From Dehalococcoidia bacterium (GTDB lineage: Bacteria > Chloroflexota > Dehalococcoidia > Lucifugimonadales > UBA6952): a DNA stretch of 61,276 bases. Both the position numbers and the translations under genes were made by a program. Under the pieces are notes generated by a model, which saw only the letters and a list, made by a program, of their open reading frames with translations, ran no database searches and was not told the origin of the DNA. The DNA is taken from positions 1-61,276 of the forward strand of contig JAKUQA010000009.1 in the NCBI GenBank assembly GCA_022450525.1, in the 5' to 3' direction. Shown here in pieces: positions 26,013 through 35,226 of this stretch. Position 1 is the stretch's first letter. Each line of letters opens with the position of its first letter.

Positions 26013-26957
26013 ATGGCACAAGTATTTGGAAATGGTTCGTTTACTTATGAACACGTTGAGGGATGGCCTCATATTCCTGCAGATATAACACTTTTAGAAT
26101 GTCCTGGTGTAGGTATAGATTCTCAGGATAATGTTTTTTTGTTAACTAGGGGTAAAGATCCGATTGTTGTTTTTGATAAAGAAGGCAACTTTATAAACAC
26201 TTTTGGTAAAGGTTTGTTTAGTGAGAATAGAACTCATGGGTTATATGTTGCACATGACGATACGCTTCTTGTTGCAGATGATGGGATTCACACGATACAA
26301 AAAATTTCTCCATCAGGTGAAAAAATTATGGAAATTGGCGAAAGAAATAATCCTAAACCAATTTGGAGTGGTGATCCTTTTAATAGACCAACTTCCGCAG
26401 CAATAAACCCTAGTAATGGTGATATTTATGTTTCTGATGGATATGGTAACTCGAGAATTCATGTTTATACAGGCGATGGTGAATATAAATTTTCTTGGGG
26501 AAGCCCAGGAATAGATGCAGGTCAATTTATGAGACCACATAATATTGCTGTTGATGAAAAAAGTAATATTTATGTTGTAGATAGGGAAGCTCATAGAGTT
26601 CAAATATTTGATCAACAAGGGAATTTCTTACGAATGTGGAATAATATACACCGACCGGATTCAATGGTTTTATGGCAAGATCACATATATATTGGAGAAT
26701 TGAATGGTATGGGAGGGTTAGATGACGCTCCCGGGATGGGACATAGGGTAGGAATATATGATCTTGATGGGAATTTAGTATCTCGATTTGGCGAAAAAGA
26801 AGAAGGTGATGGACCTGGACAATTTTTTGCACCACATGGGATAGCAGTTGATTCTGAAGGATCGATATATGTTTCTGAAGTTTCATATACTATACGAGGT
26901 TCAAGAATGGATCCTCCTCGCGAACTTAGGAGTATTTCGAAATATAAGAGAGTTTAA
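26013..26957 (+). CDS. NHL-repeat beta-propeller protein (peptidyl-hydroxyglycine lyase-like)
   Basis: This 314-residue protein consists of repeating NHL blades with motifs such as GVGIDSQDNVFLL, FNRPTSAAINPSNGDIYVSDGYGNSRIHV, FMRPHNIAVDEKSNIYVVDREAHRVQIF and FAPHGIAVDSEGSIYVSE. This pattern resembles the lyase half of peptidylglycine amidating enzymes and many other propellers. No signal peptide is visible. The start ATG 26013 has an AAGGGGGGA site, unlike the upstream in-frame codons. It lies in the same transcript as CMD and CoA-transferase genes, so a lactonase-like or hydratase role is possible. Confidence 0.8.
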   Translation: MAQVFGNGSFTYEHVEGWPHIPADITLLECPGVGIDSQDNVFLLTRGKDPIVVFDKEGNFINTFGKGLFSENRTHGLYVAHDDTLLVADDGIHTIQKISPSGEKIMEIGERNNPKPIWSGDPFNRPTSAAINPSNGDIYVSDGYGNSRIHVYTGDGEYKFSWGSPGIDAGQFMRPHNIAVDEKSNIYVVDREAHRVQIFDQQGNFLRMWNNIHRPDSMVLWQDHIYIGELNGMGGLDDAPGMGHRVGIYDLDGNLVSRFGEKEEGDGPGQFFAPHGIAVDSEGSIYVSEVSYTIRGSRMDPPRELRSISKYKRV

Positions 26958-26963
26958 TCTACT

Positions 26964-28163
26964 ATGTCGTTACCTTTAGAAGATATTAAAGTATTAGATT
27001 TTTGCCAAGTTTTTGCTGGTCCTGCAACAACTATGCATCTAGCTGATCAAGGAGCTCAAGTAATTAAAATAGAAACACCTGAAGGGGATAATTCTAGAAA
27101 TTTTGTGCCATTTCCAGGTTCTAATGATTTAAGTAGAGGATTTGTAGCATTAAATAGAAACAAAAGGACGATAGCTTTAGATTTAACAAAGCCTGAAGGT
27201 TTAGAAATTGCTTATAAATTAGTTAAATGGGCTGATATTGTAGTTTGTAATCTACGACCTAGCGTACCTGAAAGATTAAAAATTTCATATGAGTATCTTA
27301 AATTAATAAATCCAAAGATCATATATGCAGGCATATCTGCTTATGGAGAGAAAGGTCCTGATGCAACGTTGCCTGGGTACGACTTAATAGCTCAAGCTAA
27401 GTCGGGTATTACAACAACTCGAAGGAATGCAGATGGAACACCAATTGGATCTTTTATATACTATGCAGATATGGCAGTTGCTATGTTAGGAGCATATGCA
27501 ATAATGGTTGCATTGCATGAAAGAAATACTACGGGCGTAGGACAAAAAATCGAGTTAAATTTATTACACAACTATTTAGCTTTGCAAGCAGTTCAGATGG
27601 TTAAAACTGAAAATGACAATCCTACAGACCAAGGTCGAGTTTTAACTGCATTAGCTACATCCTATTTGGCAAGTGATGGGAAATATATTCATGTGCATTC
27701 GGCATCAGGTCGTCAATGGGTTAACTTATGTAAAGCGTTAGATTTAGAACATTTGATAGATGATCCACAATTTGATACTCACCAAAAACGAGGGGAAAAT
27801 GCCGAAAGTCTATTTCAAGTTATTGCTGCAGTAATAAACACAAAACCGGCAAAAGAATGGGAATCTATTTTAAAAGAAAATAATTCACCAACTAGTGTGA
27901 TACAAGAATGGCAAGAAGTTTGGATAGATGATCAGGTTGTTGCTAATGATATGATTATTTCATACGAGCAGCCAGGAGTTGGTGTAGTCCAATCAGTAAA
28001 CACCCCATTTAAACTTTCAAACAGTAATACTAATAACCGTGTATATCTGGCAGCACCACATTTTGGTCAGCATAATGAAGAAATACTAATTGAATTTGGT
28101 TACAGCCCAAATGAAATAGATAAATTTAAATCACTAGGTGTAATAAAAGATTCTATAGAATAG
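26964..28163 (+). CDS. Class III CoA-transferase (CaiB/BaiF family)
   Basis: This 399-residue enzyme moves CoA from one acid to another, using an aspartate to form an acyl anhydride. Family blocks are VLDFCQVFAGPATTMHLADQGA, VIKIETPEGDNSR, FVALNRNKRTIALDLTKPEG and GYDLIAQAKSGI. The catalytic Asp is likely in YYADMAVAMLGAYA. It ends a four-gene operon and would activate the acid substrate of that pathway. Dimers in this family interlock. Substrate is not predictable. Confidence 0.9.
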   Translation: MSLPLEDIKVLDFCQVFAGPATTMHLADQGAQVIKIETPEGDNSRNFVPFPGSNDLSRGFVALNRNKRTIALDLTKPEGLEIAYKLVKWADIVVCNLRPSVPERLKISYEYLKLINPKIIYAGISAYGEKGPDATLPGYDLIAQAKSGITTTRRNADGTPIGSFIYYADMAVAMLGAYAIMVALHERNTTGVGQKIELNLLHNYLALQAVQMVKTENDNPTDQGRVLTALATSYLASDGKYIHVHSASGRQWVNLCKALDLEHLIDDPQFDTHQKRGENAESLFQVIAAVINTKPAKEWESILKENNSPTSVIQEWQEVWIDDQVVANDMIISYEQPGVGVVQSVNTPFKLSNSNTNNRVYLAAPHFGQHNEEILIEFGYSPNEIDKFKSLGVIKDSIE

Positions 28164-28165
28164 TA

Positions 28166-29494
28166 TTAAGAAATTTTTATTTTTCCTACTCCATCTTCAA
28201 TATTAATTTCAGTACCATAGGGTTTAGACATGTCTTGGAACCTTTTTAAAACACGTTCATTTACTTCACTTCCTGGTTCTGCCAATACAGGTCTGCCAGC
28301 AATAGATCTAGGCAATCCCATGCCTAAATCAATAGGATAAAGTGAAATTTCTCTGAGCTTTTTTTCTGTAAATTTACATGTGGCTATAGCACTTTCCCAT
28401 CCTTCTACTCTAGAGTTCCACCCTCTTTTCTTTCTTTCTTCATGAAAGTCAGAAGGAGTATCAGAATGCCCTAATCCAAATCTTTTCATCACATCATATG
28501 GTATCCATTGAGGAGTGTCGTTTTGTAAAATGAAGTCACCCAAACTATAAAAAATAGGCTTGCCATTATATATTTCGATACCACGGTCTCTATGTGGGCC
28601 ATGACCTATAAATATATCTGCTCCATTATCAATTAGTCCTTTTGCAAGTGTACGAGTATGAGAAGATGGAAGTTCTGGAGAATTACTAGCACCATGATTG
28701 TGAAAGCTAAAAATGGTCCAATCTGCCATTTTAGTGGCATCTCTCATCCATTTATAGTTTTCCTCTAAATCTTCTTCTTCTGCAATTGTTTCCATTGAGA
28801 ATTCTTTCCCAACAACAAATGTTGAACCAAATAAATTGATTTGTTGATTTTGTTCAATAACATTAAACAGGCTTTCTCCTAATTTTTTAAGTTCATTATA
28901 TACAGATTCAGTTACCGTAAATTTTGTTTTATGGCGAACTAGATTACAACCAGGTCTGCCAATAGAATAAGGTGATTGTTCACCGGCCATAACTCCCATA
29001 GGAAATGGCCATGGTTCTGCACCAGTTCCTCTGGGGCCCCAGTCAGCAGCAGCCATAAGTGCAATTCTTCCTTTGGGGTTGTCGAGATAAGCAGGTGCTC
29101 TTGCTTCAGCTAAGTTCATTCCTGTACCAGCATGAGGCATTCCCGACTCTTCTAAAAATTCTAAATTAGAGATTATCCCTTGGTCACCAAAGTCTGAAGC
29201 ATGATTATTTGCCGTAGATACAATATCAATTCCTAACCATCGTAATTCTTCAATACTTTCTGGAGGAGCAGCCATATAAGTACCTTGTCCGCTTCCGCCA
29301 CCCGCATATGTATTGGGATAATCAGCATAGTCTTGAAATAAACATTCGGCATTTGAAAAGCTTACATCTGCATTTAAAATTATTTCTCGAAGTTTTAAAA
29401 AATATTCTTCACGAAAAACAGACAGTTTCCGGGATATAAGAGATTCTCCTGTTAAACAAATTTCTATATCTCCAGATTCAGCTTCATAGATCAT
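28166..29494 (-). CDS. CapA-family metallophosphatase-like protein (copy 1)
   Basis: This 442-residue protein has the CapA/PgsA calcineurin-like fold: LTGESLISRK, NAECLF, TANNHASDFG and FIGHGPHRDRGIEI (metal histidines) are recognisable. The C-terminal phrase YSLGDFI matches the family. In Bacillus the family helps synthesise poly-gamma-glutamate capsule, but many members have other unknown roles. There is no signal peptide or membrane anchor, unlike Bacillus PgsA. A paralog lies at 47052-48401. Convergent with the CaiB gene. Confidence 0.82.
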   Translation of the reverse strand: MIYEAESGDIEICLTGESLISRKLSVFREEYFLKLREIILNADVSFSNAECLFQDYADYPNTYAGGGSGQGTYMAAPPESIEELRWLGIDIVSTANNHASDFGDQGIISNLEFLEESGMPHAGTGMNLAEARAPAYLDNPKGRIALMAAADWGPRGTGAEPWPFPMGVMAGEQSPYSIGRPGCNLVRHKTKFTVTESVYNELKKLGESLFNVIEQNQQINLFGSTFVVGKEFSMETIAEEEDLEENYKWMRDATKMADWTIFSFHNHGASNSPELPSSHTRTLAKGLIDNGADIFIGHGPHRDRGIEIYNGKPIFYSLGDFILQNDTPQWIPYDVMKRFGLGHSDTPSDFHEERKKRGWNSRVEGWESAIATCKFTEKKLREISLYPIDLGMGLPRSIAGRPVLAEPGSEVNERVLKRFQDMSKPYGTEINIEDGVGKIKIS

Positions 29495-29593
29495 TTCTGA
29501 CTCCTTATTTAATTTTTAGAAATTAGTGTAAGTTATTCAGTTCTATAATAAAATAAATATATAGTAATTAACGAATTAATAGTACATAAAAAT

Positions 29594-30274
29594 ATGAAAA
29601 ATACACTTATAAAACTTAATCATGTATCTAAACATTACGAAGAAGGTTCTGATAATCGAGAAATATTAACCGATATTAATGCTGAAATCAAAACAACTGA
29701 GGTTGTGTCATTTATTGGCAAAAGTGGTATAGGTAAATCTACTCTGTTAAATTTAATTAGTGGGATTGATGTCTGCGATTCTGGAGATATCACTATAGAC
29801 GGAGTGTTTATCAATAAATTATCTGATACTAAAAGAACTTTATTTAGAAGAAAAAATATTGGATTTGTTTTTCAATTTTTCAATTTAGTTTCAACTTTAA
29901 CCATTGAGGAAAATATAGCTCTTCCTCTTAAATTAAATAAGTTTGATCCTGAGACAACAAATCAAACTGTTGATAGATTATTAGAACATGTAGGATTATT
30001 AGACAGAAAAAAAAGTTTTCCCGACAAACTATCTGGTGGAGAGCAACAACGAATAGCTGTAGCGAGGGCGCTTTCTCATAATCCTAAACTTATTATTGCT
30101 GATGAACCAACGGGAAATTTAGATACTAACAACAGTTCTATGCTTATGGGGTTATTAGTTTCTCTAGCTAAAGAATATGGAACTACAATTATAATCGCTA
30201 CTCATAGTGATGAAGTTTTGAAATATTCTGACAGGATTATGTCTATAGAGAGTGGTATTTTAATTGAAAAGTAA
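29594..30274 (+). CDS. ABC transporter ATP-binding protein (LolD type)
   Basis: This 226-residue ATPase has Walker A GKSGIGKST, signature LSGGEQQR, Walker B LIIADE and the H-loop IIATHSDE. It resembles the first ABC gene in this window (11998) and MacB/LolD ATPases. The permease gene overlaps its 3' end by 11 bases, an operon sign of translational coupling. It probably drives extrusion or extraction of a lipid or lipophilic substance, given the AttH-like partner. Confidence 0.92.
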   Translation: MKNTLIKLNHVSKHYEEGSDNREILTDINAEIKTTEVVSFIGKSGIGKSTLLNLISGIDVCDSGDITIDGVFINKLSDTKRTLFRRKNIGFVFQFFNLVSTLTIEENIALPLKLNKFDPETTNQTVDRLLEHVGLLDRKKSFPDKLSGGEQQRIAVARALSHNPKLIIADEPTGNLDTNNSSMLMGLLVSLAKEYGTTIIIATHSDEVLKYSDRIMSIESGILIEK

Positions 30275-32867
30275 ACATATTTTTTCGTTTCCTCCTTATA
30301 TTCTATGGATTAATGCTTTTCGATATTATTTCCGTAGTTTTACTCAGAGTATTCTTGCTGTTTTAGGCGTAGCGGTAGGAATAGCCGTTTTTGTAGCAGT
30401 AGACCTCGCTAATGATAGTGCTAAACAGTCATTTAGAAACTCAGCTGTTAGTATTTTTGGCGACACAGAGTTTCAATTAATGGGAAGTACATCTGGTATA
30501 TCTGAAAACGTTTATTCAGACGTAGTTAAATCTGCAGAATTACAACCTTTATTAAATATAATCAGACCTATTATCGATAAACAAATTACGTTAACCGACA
30601 GTAATGGAGTAGAAGATAAATATCGATTGTTGGGTATAAATGTAATTAATGAAAATGTATTATCCGGAAATAATAAGTATGGAATAGATTTTTTAAATTC
30701 TTCACAAACAAGTTTCAATTTTTTTGCCGAGAACCAAGTCTTTGTTTCATCAATTCTCGCAAGTAAAAAACAATTAAGTATTGCTGATGAATTTTTAGTT
30801 GAAGATACTAATAATAAAATAAGTATTGTTGGTTTTTTTCAAGGTGATAATTCTTTACAAAGAGAGTTGATGCAAAATGTAATAATTACTGATATTTCTG
30901 TAGCACAAAATATCACCAATAGTAATGGTATTCTTACAAGAATAGATATATCTAGTGTATATGACCAGAATGAAAAAATAGCTTTGGATAAATGGTTTTC
31001 TTTACTGCCTTCAGGAGTCCAGTTAATACCAAGTTATACGTATTCTGAAGCAAGAAAATCCATTACTAAGTCATTTGATACAAATCTACTTGCTCTAAGT
31101 TTATTAGCATTACTTGTAGGTTTGTATTTAATTTACAACATGATGACATTCTCGATACATAGAAGAAAAAATCTTTTTGGAACTTTAAGGGCAATTGGAG
31201 TTACAAAAAATGAAATATTTTTCTTGGTTCTTGTAGAAGGATTACTTATAGGGCTTATAGGTGCAATTTTTGGAATTATGTTAGGTATATTATTAGCATA
31301 TTTTCTTTTAGGGCTTATAAGTTCAACTATAAATTATCAATTTTTTTCAAGTTCACCTAACTCAATAGCTTTAGATATAACTATTATTTATCAAGCACTT
31401 ATCTTGGGAATTTCTGGTTCAATTGTTTCAGTATTGATTCCTGCTTGGAGTGCATCAAGAATTCAGCCCCGTGAACTTATAGATATTTATGGTAAATACT
31501 CCACATATAATAATTATCATATGGTTTTGTTTTTCTTAGGGTTACTGCTTTGTTCTATTGGTTATTTAATTACTTTAGCCCCAATAACAAATCTTATTAT
31601 TGGATTTATAGCCATGTTCTTGGTAATTGTTGGTTTATCTTTAACTGTACCAACAACAACTCAAATAGTTCTTTTAATTATTAGCTCAATTTTAGAGAAA
31701 ATAGGGAGACCTACTATAGTTACTCTTTCAGTAGAGACAATCAAAAATTCTCTTAACACAATAGCCATCTGTATAGCTGCTTTAAGTGTTAGTATAGCTA
31801 TGACAATAGGAATAGGCTGTATGATTCAGTCATTTCGTGCGACAGTCGAAGAGTGGTTAAATCAATCATTGGTAGCTGATATTTATATAGCACCACCTAC
31901 ACTAAGTTTTGGACAAGACCTTAAAGGAATTGATGATGAATTTATTAAATATGTTAGTGATATACCTGAAATAGAGTATATTAGCCAATTAGGCTCTTTC
32001 GAAATTTTCAAAGATGGATATTTATTAAATTTAATTGTGGTGGATTCTGCTGAAAAGATTTTTGATGAAGTTATCCAATTAAAAGAAGGTGAAAAAAAAG
32101 ATATTTGGAACGACTTTGTACAAACAGATTCAATATTGATTTCGGAACCTCTTGCTTTTCAGAAGAATATTCAAATAAACGATACTTTTGACATACTGAC
32201 TGATACTGGTTTGAAAAGTTTTACCGTAAGAGGCATATATTATGACTACAGTTCAACTTCAGGAATTGCAATGGTTAGTAAACAGGTTTATGACAATTAT
32301 TGGAATAATTCAAAAGTTACTTCTTTGGCACTTTATTTAAATGATTCACAAAACTCAGAGGTAGTATTTAACAAACTTTTAGATAAATTTGATACTGACT
32401 GGGATTTACAAATCATCTCGAGTAAAAAATTAAATAATGCCTCCATGGAAATTTTTGATAAAACTTTTGAAATAACTTTTGTATTGCGATCAATTAGCCT
32501 CATAGTTGCATTTATAGGGATATTAGGTGCTATAAGTGCTATTATTTTGAGTAGAGCCAGAGAATTTTCCATACTCAAATCTATTGGATTTACAAATAAT
32601 CAATTAAGAACAATCATAGGTAACCAAACATTCATTATAGGGGTAATTTCAGGACTGATTTCCATACCATTAGGAATAATAATTACAAACCTTCTTATTC
32701 AAATAATTAATAAACAATCTTTTGGTTGGTCAATCCCCATGCAACTTTTACCTTCAGTATTTGTAGAAGGGATAATGGTAGCTATTTTATCGTCTGTATT
32801 AGCAAGTATTTATCCTAGTATAAAAATTAGTCGCAATAATATCCGTAAAGCACTGATGGGGGAATAA
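30264..32867 (+). CDS. FtsX-like ABC permease (867 aa)
   Basis: This is a membrane protein with two FtsX cassettes, like a shorter relative of the 1185-residue permease. The first membrane helix (about 22-45) is followed by an extracytoplasmic domain to about residue 265. The first FtsX block contains RRKNLFGTLRAIGVTKNEI. The second set begins near residue 500, then a domain to about 745, and REFSILKSIGFTNNQL. The start TTG 30264 overlaps the ATPase gene. It precedes the AttH-like lipoprotein-type protein by 4 bases. Cargo unknown. Confidence 0.88.
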   Translation: MKSKHIFSFPPYILWINAFRYYFRSFTQSILAVLGVAVGIAVFVAVDLANDSAKQSFRNSAVSIFGDTEFQLMGSTSGISENVYSDVVKSAELQPLLNIIRPIIDKQITLTDSNGVEDKYRLLGINVINENVLSGNNKYGIDFLNSSQTSFNFFAENQVFVSSILASKKQLSIADEFLVEDTNNKISIVGFFQGDNSLQRELMQNVIITDISVAQNITNSNGILTRIDISSVYDQNEKIALDKWFSLLPSGVQLIPSYTYSEARKSITKSFDTNLLALSLLALLVGLYLIYNMMTFSIHRRKNLFGTLRAIGVTKNEIFFLVLVEGLLIGLIGAIFGIMLGILLAYFLLGLISSTINYQFFSSSPNSIALDITIIYQALILGISGSIVSVLIPAWSASRIQPRELIDIYGKYSTYNNYHMVLFFLGLLLCSIGYLITLAPITNLIIGFIAMFLVIVGLSLTVPTTTQIVLLIISSILEKIGRPTIVTLSVETIKNSLNTIAICIAALSVSIAMTIGIGCMIQSFRATVEEWLNQSLVADIYIAPPTLSFGQDLKGIDDEFIKYVSDIPEIEYISQLGSFEIFKDGYLLNLIVVDSAEKIFDEVIQLKEGEKKDIWNDFVQTDSILISEPLAFQKNIQINDTFDILTDTGLKSFTVRGIYYDYSSTSGIAMVSKQVYDNYWNNSKVTSLALYLNDSQNSEVVFNKLLDKFDTDWDLQIISSKKLNNASMEIFDKTFEITFVLRSISLIVAFIGILGAISAIILSRAREFSILKSIGFTNNQLRTIIGNQTFIIGVISGLISIPLGIIITNLLIQIINKQSFGWSIPMQLLPSVFVEGIMVAILSSVLASIYPSIKISRNNIRKALMGE

Positions 32868-32871
32868 AATT

Positions 32872-34014
32872 TTGAGGAAGTTTTTAAAATACTCTTTGAT
32901 GATTGTAATTAGTTTTACTATTGTCGTAATAGTTTACTTTTCTGTTATTGCAACTAATAAACCCAAAACAATTGAATCATCAAATTTATCCTTATTGAAT
33001 CTTCTTAGTGATAATTCCAGTATCTCTGCAGGTGAAATTCCCGAACCAAATAAAGAGATTTTGTTTCCTCAAGATCATTACGATCATCCAAACTTTAGAA
33101 ATGAATGGTGGTACTTTACAGGGAATCTTAAAGATATAAATCAACAAGAATTTGGATATCAGTTTACAATATTTCGATTTGATAATAATGAAGGTAATTC
33201 TATTTCCTCATGGTCAGCTTCTGATATATATCTAGGCCATTTAGCGATTTCAGATATTAATAATTCAGAGTATATACACAAAGAAATATTTTTTCGAAAA
33301 AGTGATTTAGGGCTTGCTGGATCTGATATAGATAACAATAAAATATGGATTAGTAATTGGACTATAGAATTTGATGGCAATGATGTTCATTTATATGCAA
33401 GACAAGATGAAATAATATTAGATTTAATATTGAATAGTAGCAGTACTCCTATTTTACATGGCAACAAAGGTTATAGTAAAAAAGGAGCTGATAGATCTAA
33501 TGCTTCTTATTATTATTCAGTTACAGATTATGAAACAACAGGTGAAATTGTTATCGATAAAAGTGTTTATGAGGTGACTGGAAATTCATGGTATGACCAT
33601 GAATGGAGCTCTGGTGTGTTACCAAAAAATGTAATAGGGTGGGATTGGTTTTCAATAACCTTTAGTGACAGTTCACAATTAATGATGTATCAACTAAGAA
33701 ATACAGAAGGTTTACCTACTGATTTTAGTGCTGGAACATTTATTGATAAAAATAATAAAGTGACAAGCTTAAAAGAAGATCAGTTCAAATTGAGTCCTGT
33801 AAAATACTGGGAAAGCGAAGCTACAAAAATTGATTATCCTTTAGAATGGGAAATTGAGATTGCAGAATTAGATATATCTATACGAATTATCCCTAAAATT
33901 AATAAACAAGAGTTTAATAGTACAATTACATATTGGGAAGGAGCTATTGATATTTTAAGTGAAAATAATAGCTTGCTAGGGGAAGGATATATGGAACTTA
34001 CTGGCTATAATTGA
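32872..34014 (+). CDS. Secreted AttH/CrtC-like lipocalin-fold protein
   Basis: This 380-residue protein has an N-terminal hydrophobic signal/anchor segment (about residues 6-27) followed by an AttH/hydroxyneurosporene-synthase-like domain. Typical features are FPQDHYDHPNFRNEWWYFTG, LGHLAISDI, SWYDHEWSSG and GWDWFSITF, spanning two lipocalin-like repeats. In other bacteria AttH sits with an ABC transporter (attEFG), the same arrangement as here. The start TTG 32872 has a GGGGGA site nine bases upstream. Function, possibly shielding or handing off a hydrophobic compound, is inferred. Confidence 0.85.
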   Translation: MRKFLKYSLMIVISFTIVVIVYFSVIATNKPKTIESSNLSLLNLLSDNSSISAGEIPEPNKEILFPQDHYDHPNFRNEWWYFTGNLKDINQQEFGYQFTIFRFDNNEGNSISSWSASDIYLGHLAISDINNSEYIHKEIFFRKSDLGLAGSDIDNNKIWISNWTIEFDGNDVHLYARQDEIILDLILNSSSTPILHGNKGYSKKGADRSNASYYYSVTDYETTGEIVIDKSVYEVTGNSWYDHEWSSGVLPKNVIGWDWFSITFSDSSQLMMYQLRNTEGLPTDFSAGTFIDKNNKVTSLKEDQFKLSPVKYWESEATKIDYPLEWEIEIAELDISIRIIPKINKQEFNSTITYWEGAIDILSENNSLLGEGYMELTGYN

Positions 34015-34080
34015 TATTTTTTATGTATTGTATTGTGAGAAAAAAAATAATAAAATCCAAAATTGAAAACTTAATATTAA

Positions 34081-34230
34081 TATAGGTGCTGTTTCTACAG
34101 AGAATAGGGAACCTGGTGAAAATCCAGGACGGTAGCGCCGCTGTAAACTGAGAAAAGAAAATAAATAGACATTGATTTATATCGAGAAGTCTATTTTGTA
34201 ACATTCAGTAAGTCAGAAGACCTGCCTATA
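34081..34230 (+). ncRNA. Cobalamin riboswitch aptamer
   Basis: P1 closes by pairing TATAGG (34081-34086) with CCTATA (34225-34230). The conserved central features of the B12 class follow: AGGGAACCTGGTGAAAATCC, GACGGTAGCGCCGCTGTAA, and near the 3' end GTCAGAAGACCTGCC, which matches the B12-box. It precedes the BtuF-BtuC-BtuD-like genes, as expected for B12-repressed uptake genes. A terminator follows, giving transcriptional control. Confidence 0.92.
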
Positions 34231-34285
34231 TTTAGTCAGCGACTCTCTTCGCTTAAAGAGGCAGCTTATTTAATTAAAATAAATA

Positions 34286-34322
34286 AAAAGGTCTTACGTA
34301 GAAGTCGTGAGACCTTTTTTTA
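34286..34322 (+). terminator. Riboswitch expression-platform terminator
   Basis: GGTCTTACG (34290-34298) pairs with CGTGAGACC (34306-34314, one mismatch) and is followed by seven T residues. It lies between the aptamer and the btuF-like gene, so ligand-dependent formation would stop transcription. Confidence 0.85.
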
Positions 34323-34341
34323 TTTGACTTTATAAGGAGAA

Positions 34342-35223
34342 ATGTTCGAAATGAAAACCCGTTTTACTTTTATGATAACTATGATGTTTTTTCTCTTATC
34401 GTGCTCATTGATGGAAGATTCAAATGAAGCACAAGCTGTGAATTTTAATGTTCAAGATAGTAATGGACAGACAATTTTATTTGAAAGCCATCCAGAAAAA
34501 ATGGTGGTCTACGATGCAGCAGCTGTAGAGATATTACTTGCAATGGGTGAAGAAAATAAAATTATTGCAACTCATGAATTTGTTGAATTACCTGAAAACA
34601 GTTCCCCAATACAAAGAGTTGGGGATGCTTTCAATGTTAATTATGAAAAAGTAGTTGAATTAGATCCTGATTTATTTTTTGTATTTTATGACACTTTTAC
34701 GAAAGAGTTAGAAGATTTAGGAATCAAAGTATTATATTTAAATTCATTGGATAGCGATTTGGAAGATATTCGTGCACATATAAAAATTTGGGGACTTATA
34801 ACTGGAAATGATGAAGGCGTTGAAAAACTTATAGAAACTTTTGACAATAAACTTAATGCGGTAACAGATACTATTCCTACTGCATCGACAAAACCTACTG
34901 TTTATTATCATACTTTTGATTATTGGACACCTGGAGGAGATACTTTAATTGGAAATATTTTTGAATTACTTAACACTGACATGGTTTCACAAAACCTATC
35001 TGGGTATAATCAAATAAGTCTTGAAGAGATAGTTGCAAAAGATCCTGAATACATTTTTACTGACGAGTGGGGAATAGATCAAATTAAATCTGAACAAGCA
35101 TTACAATCTGTTTCTGCTATAAAAAATAATCAAGTGTATGTATTGCAAAACGGTTCGTTAAGTATAGCCAGTCATAATATAGTTCTTGCTATAGAGGAAA
35201 TTAGTAACATAATTTACGAATAG
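34342..35223 (+). CDS. btuF: B12-type ABC transporter substrate-binding lipoprotein
   Basis: This class III periplasmic-binding-type protein (helical backbone, BtuF/FepB/TroA relatives) has an N-terminal lipoprotein signal MTRxxFMITMMFFLLSC with a lipobox ending at LLSC, so it is anchored outside the membrane. Blocks VYDAAAVEILLAMGEENKIIA, VELDPDLFFVF and EEIVAKDPEYIFT fit the family. ATG 34342 or 34351 could start it; AAGGAGA lies 2 or 11 bases away. The cobalamin riboswitch directly upstream makes corrinoid the likely ligand. It begins a three-gene operon. Confidence 0.85.
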   Translation: MFEMKTRFTFMITMMFFLLSCSLMEDSNEAQAVNFNVQDSNGQTILFESHPEKMVVYDAAAVEILLAMGEENKIIATHEFVELPENSSPIQRVGDAFNVNYEKVVELDPDLFFVFYDTFTKELEDLGIKVLYLNSLDSDLEDIRAHIKIWGLITGNDEGVEKLIETFDNKLNAVTDTIPTASTKPTVYYHTFDYWTPGGDTLIGNIFELLNTDMVSQNLSGYNQISLEEIVAKDPEYIFTDEWGIDQIKSEQALQSVSAIKNNQVYVLQNGSLSIASHNIVLAIEEISNIIYE

Positions 35224-35226
35224 GAC

